DNA of 64,000 bases from Neostapfia colusana (taxonomy: Eukaryota > Streptophyta > Magnoliopsida > Poales > Poaceae): NCBI GenBank assembly GCA_030760725.1, contig JASWHV010000012.1:54467652-54531651 (forward strand). The letters run 5' to 3'. Made by a program: the position numbers and the translations under genes. Below the pieces are notes generated by a model. The model was not told the DNA's origin. It saw nothing but the letters and a program-made list of their open reading frames with translations, and did not search any database. The first letter of the stretch is position 1; the number at the start of each line of letters is the position of its first letter. Below are positions 11,452 to 22,672 of this stretch, in pieces.

Positions 11452-12547
11452 GCAAGTGTCCTTGACCACTTTGTTCCTATACTAGGATGTGTAGATAGAA
11501 TTATTTGCATTGTCAATTGAAATATGAAACTCGTGCTAGGAAGTTTCCCTAGAATTGCATTACCTTGTTTTCCTTGTAGCTTGGGATGGGATTTTGTTCT
11601 ATTTTATCATTCATTCATATTACTTATGCTTAGCCATGCTTAGAATGGGATAAGTGGGATATGATATCATCAACTTGTTTACTTTAATCTTGAATGAGAT
11701 ATTATGAGTTATGTAGAGGTAGGGATCAAGGCAAGTTGGATGATTTGGTTGGTGTTGGGTGCACGAGACTCGGGTTTGTGTTTAGTACTTGCCTGGATCC
11801 TAAGGACCGGTTCATGGAGCATGTAACCTGGCTTTACCGTGCCAACCACATGCTGAGATGGGGCAGCTTGGCCAATTAATTAGGTGTATCCCCGGCGTAG
11901 TATGGGTGTGTTGGATGGTGCGGGGAATAGGTGTCAGCTGGACTACCATATGAACCGCAAGGCTCAAGAGGGGGCCACTGCAGCGGGGTTGGAGCCTCTT
12001 GTATGCTGTTAGGGGTGAAACCTCAGTGGGCCCACACTCGTCGGGAATCCCTTTGTAAAGGCTTCGTAGTGATCTCCTGGCTACACACCTGGGAAGTGTG
12101 AATGTGGTTCGTGGCCACTGGCATAATGGAGGTTCTTTTAGTCCACCCGGCAACGGGGGATGAAATCACTACATGTGGGTACAGTGGTGCAAACTCTGCA
12201 GAGTCAAAACTGTCATGACATGCGTGCTCACGGTCAAGAGCGGCTTGGACTTATTCATGATTAGAATATGATGACCTTGGAGGTTGTGGATGTTAAGCGG
12301 GGAGCTTAACATTGGAAATGATGTTATGGTTATTTGATTATGATGAAGGGATGGGAGATTGGGACCATTTCACCTATGTAGTAATGTAGGTCCTTAATAG
12401 CTAAGGTGATAGGTATTAATTGCGTAGTGCTTTAACCATGAGTTCAACCTCTCCTTGTTCTAGCCATGCATGACATAACTTTCCCACACTTGCTGAGTAC
12501 CATCGGTACTCAACCTTGCATATTTGTTGGTTTATATTGCTGCTCAG
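11452..12547 (+). promoter_or_regulatory. candidate LTR intron in C 5' LTR (GC-AG type)
   Basis: AGAAG|GCAAGTG at 11452 and the U-rich ATATTGCTGCTCAG|GTC ending at 12547 are 1096 nt apart. Both sites are unchanged in the 3' LTR. Segment 11905-12250 inside it is the part best conserved with the D LTR. Confidence 0.45.
12494..12512 (+). other. conserved LTR hairpin (C 5' copy)
   Basis: TGAGTACC-ATC-GGTACTCA, an 8-bp perfect stem, preceded by CTTGC and followed by ACCTTGCAT. Compared with D it has one extra base pair, formed by changes on both arms. Confidence 0.55.
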
Positions 12548-12751
12548 GTCAAGAAAATGATGTGGGGTTTAATGATCAAGACTTCGGACCTGAAGAAGGA
12601 TTCTAGGTTCATGGAGTCCCCCGGGCAACGCCTGTGACGGAGCCCACAAGAATAATAATCCACTGCTATTCTATTTGCATGTTATGAACTTATTATCGTC
12701 CATCGAGACGTATGCTTTGTAAGACATATTTATATTCGACACCTGGCTTGT

Positions 12752-12757
12752 AATAAA
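12752..12757 (+). terminator. poly(A) signal in C 5' LTR
   Basis: AATAAA in CTTGTAATAAATGATG, about 100 bp before the LTR end; present also in the 3' LTR at 21992, where it would act. Confidence 0.5.
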
Positions 12758-12857
12758 TGATGCTTCACTATTTGTCATCACATGTATGAGAAAATGATCC
12801 TGGCATACATGTGATATTCACTCAGTTGTTCTTCGGAGTAACCGGGTGTGACAGAAG

Positions 12858-12871
12858 TGGTATCAGAGCCA
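12858..12871 (+). other. primer-binding site of C
   Basis: TGGTATCAGAGCCA, an exact match to the usual initiator tRNA-Met primer site, 4 nt after the LTR end. Confidence 0.92.
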
Positions 12872-13070
12872 GGTTGACCGTAGGAACGTGGACCTAGGTA
12901 GAAATGGACGTAGTTAGGGACCCTATTTTCTTAAAAACTATTTTACAAAGGTGTGGGTTGAAAAGTTTTATTTAATGGGCCACTTTATTCATCTTCCCTC
13001 ATCTTTTATTTAAAATAGGATTTTTGTTTAAAATCTTATCTAACTTAATTTTAAATGCTTTATGTTCTAG

Positions 13071-13841
13071 ATGTTTCGCATGATCCGCACCGCCCGCAAG
13101 TCCACCGGAGGGAGAGTTCCCGTAGTTGCCCATGCCCTGAGAGAGGAGAACCGTCTGGTGACGTATCTCTCCTACGGATTGGCAGTAGGAGGCTTGTTAC
13201 GCCGTCTTCGACGCGTGCTCCAAGCCGCCGGCAACACGGGCAAGCTAATCATACACTATAGCTCCACCAGGACCATCCGTGAGAAGAGGGAAGAATGGAG
13301 TTCAGAGATGAGGATTATCCACGAAAATCAGCTGCTCAAGATCCACCGCTCTCCAGCTTGTCGAGCGACACAGGTCGATGCGGAGAAGGATGTCACATGG
13401 GAGGCAATCACCTGTCAGAGACACATCTATCGTCGTCACCTGGACAGGACTGAGTACATGTATGTCCTCCAGCGCGAGAGTGGTACCACGGAGTACAAGT
13501 ACCCGCCAGTGCAGCAGGGGACTTCCCATGAGCACATGGACTTATGCTTGGAGGATGCTGCTATGCTCAGCACTCGATTGCAGGAGTGTCAGCAGGAGCT
13601 TCAGGATGTTCGTGACACCCTGAAGGAAACTGAGGCGTTGCTTTGAGCCTGCTTGAGGGCGAGAGAAAGAGGAGATGGGAATGAACTGTGTGTCACCGTG
13701 AATGACACATGGACTCCTGACTCCCCAGATCGCCGGGCGATCAGGCGTTGTCGCACTTCTCCACCAGCAGCCTCCTCACCAAAAGCGGAGTCAGAAGGCA
13801 GCCGCAATAATGAGGAAGATCCCGAGGAGCCAGCTCAGTGA
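13071..13841 (+). pseudogene. extra ORF upstream of gag in C (unknown function)
   Basis: The ATG at 13071 follows directly on TTTATGTTCTAG, a good 3' splice acceptor. The frame runs 191 codons to a TGA at 13644, then continues in the same frame for 65 codons to 13841, so it was probably one protein of about 256 residues now cut by one stop. The N-terminus is basic (FRMIRTARKSTGGR). A middle block has W-E-A-I-T then HLDRTEYMYVLQRESGTTEY, matching the D block W-D-A-L-T, IEDTTFELHPYRKSGT. The segment LQECQQELQDVRDTLKETEAL has heptad-like spacing of a coiled coil; the tail is acidic and proline-rich. It is not gag and I recognise no Pfam family. A role in RNA or particle packaging is possible but unsupported. 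Confidence 0.6.
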
Positions 13842-14162
13842 TACGAGTAGTGTAGAGTCCTTCCCTTAGTTTAGAAGGATGTCGAGTAGTCGAGTCGTTA
13901 CCTTAGTTAATGGTGTGTTAATGCTTGGTGTGTGACGTGAGTTGTGGAAGCCATGGGTGTTTGTCCACAACCTCGTCTTCAGGTTGTTTTGCTTTGTAGT
14001 GTGAACCCATATGAATTGAAAGTGCATTTATGTTCACGTAAGACATGAAATCCTCAGAAAATATGAATGAAATAAGTTCTCAAAATCTTAAAGTTTAAAC
14101 AAGCAAAAACTGGTAAGTTAATACGTAATGCTTTAAAAGTGACATTTGGTTGATCATGATAG
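13842..14162 (+). other. C spacer between upstream ORF and gag
   Basis: AT-richer leader without an open frame of note. It ends in AG directly before the gag ATG, a possible splice acceptor. Confidence 0.5.
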
Positions 14163-17100
14163 ATGGCTGGAAGAGGAAAGGGTCGTGCTGCCAACCCCGC
14201 CAACAACAACGATGAGGCAGGCAACCCTCATCTTTCTGGAGGCCAAGACAGGGGTGGTCGCCGTGAAGGAGTTGATCCCATCCACCAAATGCTTGAGAAT
14301 CAAAATCAGCTCATCCAGAACCTGACTCAAGTGGTGGCCAACTTGCACCAAACTCCACCTCCACAAGCTGCACCACGCCAACCAAGGTTGAGTGAGTTTC
14401 TAGGAACTCAACCTCCAAAGTTTGCAAGTGCTGCTGAACCTTTGGAGACAGATGATTGGCTAAAGACCATTGAGAGCAAAATGAGGATCATACAATGCCA
14501 AGGGTATGAGAGGGTGATGTTTGCTTCTCACCAATTGCATGGACCTGCTGCTGATTGGTGGACCGCTTACGTGGCCGCCCATCATGACCCTAAGAACATC
14601 ACTTGGGAAGAGTTCAAGCGTAGCTTCCGCAACCATTACATACCAGGGGTGAACTCAAAAACAAGAGGAAGGAGTTCTTGGGATTGCAGCAGGGAAACAT
14701 GACCGTGAGGGAATACCTCGCTAAATTCACTCAACTCTCCCGTTATGCCCCACGGGACATAGAGACTGATGAGCAGAAACAGGATTGTTTCATGGAAGGA
14801 CTTACCGCGGAAATGCAGTGTGCAATGTCTTCCAACGAGTATGAAAGCTTCCAAAAGATGGTGGACAGAGCATTTGTGGTAGAAAGGAAGCTGAAGGCCT
14901 TGGAAAATGAAAACAAGAGGAAGGCCGGGTGGTCACACCAAGCCTCGGGCAGCAACACCCGCCCCCGTCTGATGCAGCAACCCGCAGGGAAGACGAGCCG
15001 TGCTGCGGTACCCTACTCAGCACCGAGAGGGTACAACCCGAACTTCAGGCCTCCGGCAGCACCAGCACCACCACAGTGTCAGTTTGGACAGCAGCCTCGC
15101 CCTACATATCAACCTCGACCAGCAGTACAAGGACCCCCAAACCAACCCCAAGACAACAAAGGCCAGGCACCTAAGGTTGGGGTGCAATGCTTTAACTATG
15201 GTGAAGTGGGGCACTACGCCCATAAATGCCCAAAGAAGAAGCCCGTGCAGTTGCAACAGCAGAATGTAATGCAAGGACGGGTGAACCACGTCACCATGGA
15301 GGAGGCGCAAGAGGCACCCGACGTGGTAGTTGGTAAGTTTCCTGCCAATTTACACATTGCAACCCTGCTGTTTGATTCTAGTGTTACCCACTTGTTCATT
15401 GCCCAAGGGTTTGTTAAGAAGCATGACCTAGCAACAACACAAATGAACCATGTGCTAGCAGTAAACTCTCCAGGTGGAGAAATAAGGACAAGACAAGTGT
15501 GTCCCAAGGTGAACCTAGACATTAATGGGGTAGTATTTAATGCTAACCTCCTAGTGATAGATTCACAAGGGATAGATATTATTTTGGGTATGGATTGGTT
15601 GACCAAACATAAGGGAATCATCCATTGTTCGACCAGAACGGTGGAACTAACTCACCCTAGTGGCACAAGACTAAAGTTCATAACAATACAAGAGCCTAGG
15701 AGGGACATTAAATTAAATCAAGTTGAGGTGAAAGTGGAGGAGATCAGGATTATCAGGGAATACCCAGACGTTTTCCCGGAGGAGTTGGCAGGTATGCCTC
15801 CCGATCGTGAAGTGGAATTCGCGATTGAGCTAGTGCCTGGAACAGCTCCGATATACAAGAGACCTTATCGGATGGACTCCAAGCAGCTGGGAGAACTCAA
15901 GGATCATTTAAGAGAATTGATGGGGAAGGGGTATATTCATCCTAGTTCCTCACCATGGGGAGCTCCAGTGATATTTGTGCCGAAGAAGAACGGAACCCAA
16001 AGGTTATGCGTAGACTACCGTGCCTTGAATGAAGTAACCATCAAGAACAAGTACCTATTACCCCACATTGAAGACTTGTTTGATCAGTTGAGGGGAGCTT
16101 GTGTGTTCTCGAAAATTGATCTCAGGTCGGGATACCACCAACTTAAGATAAGGCAAACCGATATTCCAAAGACAGCTTTAGTATCTCGGTACGGACTGTA
16201 TGAATACACTGTCATGCCTTTCAGGATAACTAATGCCCCGGCATACTTCATGTATCTCATGAACAAGGTATTCATGGAATATCTGGACAAATTTGTGGTG
16301 GTTTTCATAGATGACATTCTCGTCTTCTCCAAAGATGAAGAAGAACATGAGAAACATCTAAGGTTGGTGTTGCAGAAGCTGAGAGAACACCAACTATATG
16401 CCAAGTTGAGCAAGTGTGAGTTTTGGCTGAAGAGAGTTCCCTTCTTAGGACATATAATCTTGGAGGGAGGAATCTCTGTAGACCCCGCCAAGATCGAGGA
16501 TGTACAGAAGTGGAAGACCCCTGAGAATGTCGGGGAAGTTCGAAGCTTCTTGGGATTGGCTGGATACTATCGACGGTTCATTGAGGGATTCTCCAAGATC
16601 TCGAGACCCCTCACCAAACTGTTGGAGAAGGGAATCACATTCACATGGACGCCGCAGTGCGAGACGAGTTTTCAGGAGCTAAAGAAAAGATTGACAACAG
16701 CCCCAGTGCTAGTTATGCCAGATATGAAGAAGAACATTTCGGTGTACTGCGATGCCTCTGGAAACGGGTTGGGATGCGTTCTCATGCAAGAAGGGCATGT
16801 CATGGCTTATGCATCCCGGCAGCTCCGAAAACACGAGAAGAACTATCCTACACATGACCTAGAACTAGTCGCAGTGGTACACGCGTTGAAAATTTGGCGG
16901 CACTACTTGATGGGGAAGAGGACAGAGATATATACGGATCATAAGAGTTTAAAGTACATTTTCACATAGCCAGATCTCAATCTCAGACAAAGGAGATGGT
17001 TAGAGCTAATCAATGACTTTGATGTGGGCATCAACTATCATCCTGGGAAAGCAAACGCTGTGGCAGATGCTTTAAGCCGGAAAGTGCAGGTCAATAGGTT

Positions 17101-18681
17101 GAGCTTGAAGGACATGCCTGCAGAATTGAAGGACGATGTTATAAGACTCAATCTATGCCTGGTAAATAGTGGTGAAGCCATCGCCATGGAAGTGGACTCC
17201 ACACTAGAGAAAGACATACGCGATGGTCAAAAGAATGACAAGAAGATACAAGAAATCAGACAATTCATCAATGAAAATAAAGCCCCTGGTTTCAGAGAGG
17301 ATGAACAAGGTACGGTGTGGCACGGGAAAAGAATTTGTGTGCCTGAAGTGAAGGAGATTCGTGAATTGATTTTGAAGGAGGCTCATGATTCTGACTATTC
17401 CATACATCCTGGGAGTACGAAGATGTATCATGACCTCAAGAGCAGGTATTGGTGGTATGGCATGAAGCGGGATGTCGCGGAACATGTTGCCCTATGTGAC
17501 ACATGTCAATTGGTGAAAGCAGAACATCAACGACCCGCGGGATTATTGCAACCACTCAAAGTACCTGAATGGAAATGGGAAGAAATAGGTATGGACTTCA
17601 TAGTGGGACTACCCAGGACCCAATCAGGATATGATTCGATATGGGTCATCATCGACAGGCTAACCAAGGTAGCTCATTTCATCCCCGTGAAAGAAAGCTA
17701 CAACGGATCCAAATTGGCAGAGTTGTACATGTCATGGATTGTGTGTTACCATGGAGTGCCGAAGAAGATAGTGTCGGATCGAGGGACGCTGTTCACCTCA
17801 AGGTTCTGGCAGAAGCTGCATGAAACCATGGGAACCCATCTGAACTTTAGTTCTGCCTATCATCCCCAAACTGACGGGCAGACGGAAAGAACCAATCAGA
17901 TCCTTGAGGATATGCTGAGAGCGTGTGCACTCAAAAACAATCGGAGTTGGGATAAGAACTTACCGTATGTGGAGTTCTCCTATAACAACAGCTATCAGGC
18001 TAGTATGAAGATGTCACCGTTTGAAGCTTTGTACGGGAGGAAGTGTAGAACTCCACTATTTTGGAACCAAACAGGGGAAAGCAAAGTGTTTGGACCCGAG
18101 GTACTACAAGAAGCCGAGGCGAAAGTATGGGAAATTCGCAACAACTTGAGGATAGAACAGACACGACAAAAGAGCTATGCCGATGTACGAAGAAGAGAGC
18201 TCGTTTTCAACGTGGGGGACTATGTCTATCTCAAGGTGTCCCTATCCGAGGACTTTGTTGGTTCAAGGTGAAGGGGAAGTTATCACCTCGATACATCGGA
18301 CCCTTTCAAGTTCTGGAGAGGAAAGGCGAAGTGGCATATCAACTAGAACTGCCGGCTCGCCTATCGGATGTGCACGATGTATTCCATGTGTCACAACTCA
18401 AGAAATGTCTGAGAACACCTGAAGAGATGTTACCCATGAATGAGATTGACATAGCTGAGGATCTGTCTTATACCGAGCAACCATCCAAGATTTTGGAGAC
18501 AATGGAATGCCTCACAAGATATAAAAGAATCCGAATGTGCAAGGTGCAGTGGAAGCATCACTCGGAAGAGGAAGCCACATGGGAGCGAGAAGACGAACTT
18601 AAGGCACAGTTTCCGGAATTGTTTTTCTTAGAACCACCAATCTCGACGACGAGATTTCTTTTAAGGGGGGTCGAGCTGTAA
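14163..18681 (+). pseudogene. gag-pol of C with two frameshifts and one stop
   Basis: Gag starts at 14163 (MAGRGKGRA); the retrotransposon gag core (DDWLKTIESK, ADWWTAY, WEEFKRSFRNHY) is followed by a frameshift near 14650. The next frame carries a zinc knuckle CFNYGEVGHYAHKC near 15187, whose second cysteine is Tyr, and a protease site near 15370 reading LFDSSVTH, with Ser where DSG is usual. RT follows (LRSGYHQLKI, FIDDILVFSK near 16305), RNase H (VYCDASGNGLGC near 16743), an in-frame TAG at 16967, the integrase zinc-binding HH-CC region near 17390-17510, the core MDFIVGLP, VSDRGTLF and QTERTNQ, a frameshift near 18245 and a chromodomain-like tail (KVQWKHHSEEEATWE). The last stop codon lies inside the first bases of the 3' LTR. 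It would encode all enzymes for reverse transcription and integration, but is dead. Confidence 0.92.
18659..18670 (+). other. polypurine tract of C
   Basis: TTTTAAGGGGGG, 6 nt before the 3' LTR start, is where plus-strand DNA synthesis would be primed. It lies inside the last codons of the chromodomain frame. Confidence 0.7.
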
Positions 18682-20691
18682 CACCCCAAAACCTATCAAG
18701 AGGGGAATTTAAAATTTTTTGGACTTATTGCATGTGGTGCAAAAATTCAAATTCAAACTGGCATTCAAATTAAACTCAAAACAGAAATGAAAAAGAAAAA
18801 ATAAACCTCCCCGGCCAGTGGGCCGAAACCCACCAGCCGGCCCACTCACCCCCGCGCCAGCCCGCAGCCGCGCATCCCCCCTCTTTCCCACTGACACACG
18901 GGGCCCACCATCTTCTTCTTCCTCGCGCACGCGCTCGGCCGACCCGGACTCTCCTCTCTTCCCCGAATCAAAACCGCCCCGGATACTCACGTATCCCAGC
19001 CGAATTTCGGTTCTGGATGACGCAAACTCGATCACAACCGAACGCCGCCCTTCCCCGGCTATATAAACATCGGCATCTTCCCGATTTTCACTCACGATCA
19101 GCCGTTTTTCCTCCTGGTGAGAACCAGAGTTTCTCCGGCCAATTTATCTCGATCTTCGCTCGGGATTGCTGATCTAACATGCTGGTCTTGATCCACCGCC
19201 TCCGGGGAATCATGCAGATGCCGAAAACTCGGTGGTTTGCGCTTCAAACACAACGCCGACGAGCATCACCGTGAATTCAACTCGGACCTTGTCGTCGACC
19301 GCCTTCCAGGACCTCCGAGCTCAAGAAAACCCCTGAGGTGGGATCCTCGACCTCCCCTCTACCGATCTATGCCATAAAATCCCAGTTTTAGGAAGAATTT
19401 ACGAAGATCTAAAGCTCTCCGGCGAGATCGCCGCCTCCCGCCGCCGGGCAGCGCCGCCCGCGCTCGATCAGAGCGACGTGGCCGCTTGTGCGCCGTCTAT
19501 TTTAAATCGCACGGTAGAATTTAAATCCCCACGTACCGGTTCAACGTTATAATCTCAGCCGTCAGTTTTAAATCGGACGGTCCACGTCAGCCCCGCGTTA
19601 TAAAGGCCAGGATTCTTACGCGCTACCCCCTGGGGTTCTCGGAAAATACGAGCTAGCCCCGGAAACTTCTGATCTAGCCCCTGGAACTTCAGAAATTCAT
19701 GTAAATTCAATTAAAAATCAGTTTTTAACCCCTGGACTTAATAAAAATTAGGAAAACCCCTCTATTATGTGTAGATAGACCCCTGGAAATTTATGAAATA
19801 ATATAATAGACCCTGTAGTGGGGTGAGTTCACTTTTTTAACCTTATGTAATATTAGATTTAGGAATTTGACAATGTAATTAAGATTTAAAATTTAAAAAG
19901 GGTGAGGCACACACATTGTAAACTCAAGTTTAAACTTTACTAACAATTGGAAAGCTTTAGAATGAGCTAAAAATAAATTTTAGGCTGTAATGAAATCTAT
20001 TTGGGTGTGTTCATGTTTATTTGATCTAGAAACACATTTTAGGCTAGGAAATAATTCTGAAAATTTGTAAAATAAATGTAAAATCGTTCACATCAGAGGA
20101 GAAGCTCAAAAATATATTATTTACTATTTTAGATCAGAACCTATTCTGTTTAGATGATGTGTCTTACTATTTTCATAATAAAGTTCACAATTAGGTATAG
20201 AAAATAAATCCTAAAATATAGGAAAATAGGTATGCATAACCAGAAAATGATAAATGAAATCTCCAAAACCCAAAGATTTCAGTTTAGGATTTGGTAGAAG
20301 ATCTGAAAACCCATTTGGAGTAGGAAAATACCTTCCATGCATACTTGGTAGCTAAGGTGTGTATTAATTGAATATAAGAAATTTGTTTAAATTGGAAATT
20401 CATATATAGTGTACAAATATAAATCTGAATACAAAAGTCAGAAATCATATGCACATGTTTAAAAGTGCATGTAACCCCAAAATCAACACACATAGAGTAA
20501 CCACAACACATAGCAATATGAATGACTTTCATAAACGAATGTGTGGATTGTATGAAGTGAAAGTGTGAACTATGTCTTATGGATTGTTGTTTTCTTTTTG
20601 CTATGTGTGATGGTATGAGTAGAACCTGCTCCAGAGCAAGTTCTTCCTTTCCAAGATCAGGACTATCCATTCCCAGAGCAGCAGGAAGAAG

Positions 20692-21787
20692 GCAAGTGTC
20701 CTTGACCACTTTGTTCCTATACTAGGATGTGTAGATAGAATTATTTGCATTGTCAATTGAAATGTGAAACCCATGCTAGGAAGTTTCCCTAGAATTGCAT
20801 TACCTTGTTTTCCTTGTAGCTTGGGATGGGATTTTGTTCTATTTTATCATTCATTCATATTACTTATGCTTAGCCATGCTTAGAATGGGATAAGTGGGAT
20901 ATGATATCATCGACTTGTTTACTTTACTCTTGAATGAGATATTATGAGTTATGTAGAGGTAGAGATCAAGGCAAGTTGGATGATTTGGTTGGTGCTGGGT
21001 GCACGAGACTCGGGTTTGTGTTTAGTACTTGCCTGGATCCTAAGGACCGGTTCATGGAGCATGTAACCTGGCTTTACCGTGCCAACCACATGCTGAGATG
21101 GGGCAGCTTGGCCAATTAATTAGGTGTATCCCCGGCGTAGTATGGGTGTGTTGGATGGTGCGGGGAATAGGTGTCAGCTGGACTACCATATGAACCGCAA
21201 GGCTCAAGAGGGGGCCACTGCAGCGGGGTTGGAGCCTCTTGTATGCTGTTAGGGGTGAAACCTCAGTGGGCCCACGCTCGTCGGGAATCCCTTTGTAAAG
21301 TCTTCGTAGTGATCTCCTGGTTACACACCTAGGAAGTGTGAATGTGGTTCGTGGCCACTGGCATAATGGAGGTTCTTTTAGTCCACCCGGCAACGGGGGA
21401 TGAAATCACTACATGTGGGTACAGTGGTGCAAACTCTGCAGAGTCAAAACTGTCATGACAGCCGTGCTCACTGTCAAGAGCGGCTTGTACTTATTCATGA
21501 TTAGAATATGATGACCTTGGAGGTTGTGGATGTTAAGCGGGGAGCTTAACATTGGAAATGATGTTATGGTTATTTGATTATGATGATGGGATGGGACATT
21601 GGGACCATTTCACCTATGTAGTAATGTAGGTGCTTAATAGCTAAGGTGATAGGTATTAATTGCGTAGTGCTTTAACCATGAGTTCAACCTCTCCTTGTTC
21701 TAGCCATGCATGACATAACTTTCCCACACTTGCTGAGTACCATCGGTACTCAACCTTGCATATTTGTTGGTTTATATTGCTGCTCAG
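20692..21787 (+). promoter_or_regulatory. candidate LTR intron in C 3' LTR
   Basis: Same donor GAAG|GCAAGTG and acceptor CTGCTCAG|GTC as the 5' copy, and the same 1096-nt length despite substitutions between the LTRs. Confidence 0.45.
21734..21752 (+). other. conserved LTR hairpin (C 3' copy)
   Basis: TGAGTACC-ATC-GGTACTCA, identical to the 5' LTR copy. Confidence 0.55.
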
Positions 21788-22093
21788 GTCAAGAAAATGA
21801 TGTGGGGTTTAATGATCAAGACTTCGGACCCGAAGAAGGATTATCGGTTCATGGAGTCCCCCGGGCAACGCCTGTGACGGAGCCCACAAGAATAATAATC
21901 CGCTGCTATTCTATTTACATGTTATGAACTTATTATCGTCCATCGAGACGTATGCTTTGTAAGACATATTTATATTTGACACCTGGCTTGTAATAAATGA
22001 TGCTTCACTATTTGTCATCACATGTATGAGAAAATGATCCTGGCATACATGTGATATTCACTCGGTTGTTCTTCGGAGAAACCGGGTGTGACA

Positions 22094-22098
22094 TGAGG
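22094..22098 (+). repeat. target-site duplication of C, right copy
   Basis: TGAGG immediately after GTGTGACA; identical to 9413-9417. Confidence 0.92.
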
Positions 22099-22204
22099 TA
22101 ACCATCCTATCTAACGGTAGGGTTGTCACTCGGCACTTCACACCCACATGGAGAGCTACAAGGGCAGAAGCTATTGATGATGCCGCATGGGATGCACTCA
22201 CCGT
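22099..22204 (+). pseudogene. upstream ORF of D, part 2
   Basis: The frame cut at 9417 resumes here without a shift: VTILSNGRVVTRHFTPTW, then RATRAEAIDDAAWDALT, up to the E insertion. This is the best conserved part of the unknown protein; the W-D-A-L-T motif matches W-E-A-I-T of C. The last five bases, ACCGT, are the probable left target duplication of E. Confidence 0.65.
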
Positions 22205-22649
22205 TGTTGGGTGTTTTCCTCACAAAACTCTCACAGGTTTGTGATGCAAATCGTGTAGGGGAGTCAAACAAGTGTTGTAGGACCCAATCTCAGGAGTTTT
22301 CGTGGAGTGCCTAAGAGAGGATGAACTCAGATGAGTTGTGGCGGCGCTCAACAAACTCCAGCGCTCTCTCCTCTTTTTATTAACCGAAAGCCACATCAAT
22401 GCAACAACTTAGCCGGGCTTTTGCACCATACGAATTTTGAACTCATGCAGCGCTTGCATGTGCCATGCACGTATGACCCAAAGCCCGGGTGGTGTTTGAA
22501 ATTCAAACTAAACACCCACACACACACACACTAGGACTCGGTGCAACACATGAGACACAGGACACACCCCTGGTTCTTGTCACGTGTACAATATTTCCTT
22601 GAAAACATAAAGAAAACTAAGCTTGATCAATCTTCAGAAGTACTCAACA
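22205..22649 (-). repeat. 3' LTR of E (445 bp)
   Basis: TGTTGGGTG to CTCAACA, paired with 26939-27379. Contains a (CA)n run at about 22512-22530, longer than in the other copy. Confidence 0.92.
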
Positions 22650-22672
22650 ACCCCCCCCCCCCCCCCTACTTC
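22650..22672 (-). other. polypurine tract of E
   Basis: Minus strand AGAAGTA followed by 16 G, directly abutting the 3' LTR. It overlaps the pol stop codon at 22666-22668. Confidence 0.75.

Larger units (their letters stand above)
9418..12853 (+). repeat. 5' LTR of C (3436 bp)
   Basis: TGTAACACCCC to GGGTGTGACA, matching 18677-22093 along its whole length. GC-rich U3 with TATA at 9812, then AT-rich sequence, a candidate intron (11452-12547) and AATAAA at 12752. The frames 11041-11469 and 11812-12153 on the minus strand recur in both LTRs but have no domain and are not called as genes. Confidence 0.95.
9418..22093 (+). mobile_element. Gypsy chromovirus C, structurally complete, coding region broken
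   Basis: Both LTRs (3436 and 3417 bp), primer site, extra upstream ORF, gag-pol and polypurine tract are present, flanked by a perfect 5-bp duplication TGAGG. Internal order gag, knuckle, protease, RT, RNase H, integrase, chromodomain-like tail is that of chromoviruses; the TGTAACACCCC ends fit the Tekay/Del group, which I infer rather than prove. The LTRs differ by several substitutions per hundred bases in the GC-rich 5' part and far less downstream, a few percent overall by eye. Frameshifts and a stop mean it could only move with proteins from another copy. It is inserted in the upstream ORF of D. Confidence 0.95.
18677..22093 (+). repeat. 3' LTR of C (3417 bp)
   Basis: Matches 9418-12853 end to end with scattered substitutions and short indels, for example a shorter A-rich run near 18790 and a deletion near 19440. 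It carries the same TATA box (19060-19067), intron-like sites (20692-21787), hairpin (21734-21752) and AATAAA (21992-21997). Confidence 0.95.

Noticed and set aside
11041..11469. 142-codon minus frame in both C LTRs
   Set aside because: Low-complexity AT-rich translation with no family resemblance; the second copy is frameshifted at its end.
14678..16969. Independent pol gene starting at 14678
   Set aside because: There is no ATG there; it is the gag-pol frame resumed after a frameshift.
22099..22204. Fragment of a host gene between C and E
   Set aside because: It continues in frame from 9417 and belongs to D's upstream ORF.
22650..22672. 16-G run as an assembly artefact
   Set aside because: It is in the exact place and strand of the E polypurine tract; its length may still be inaccurate.
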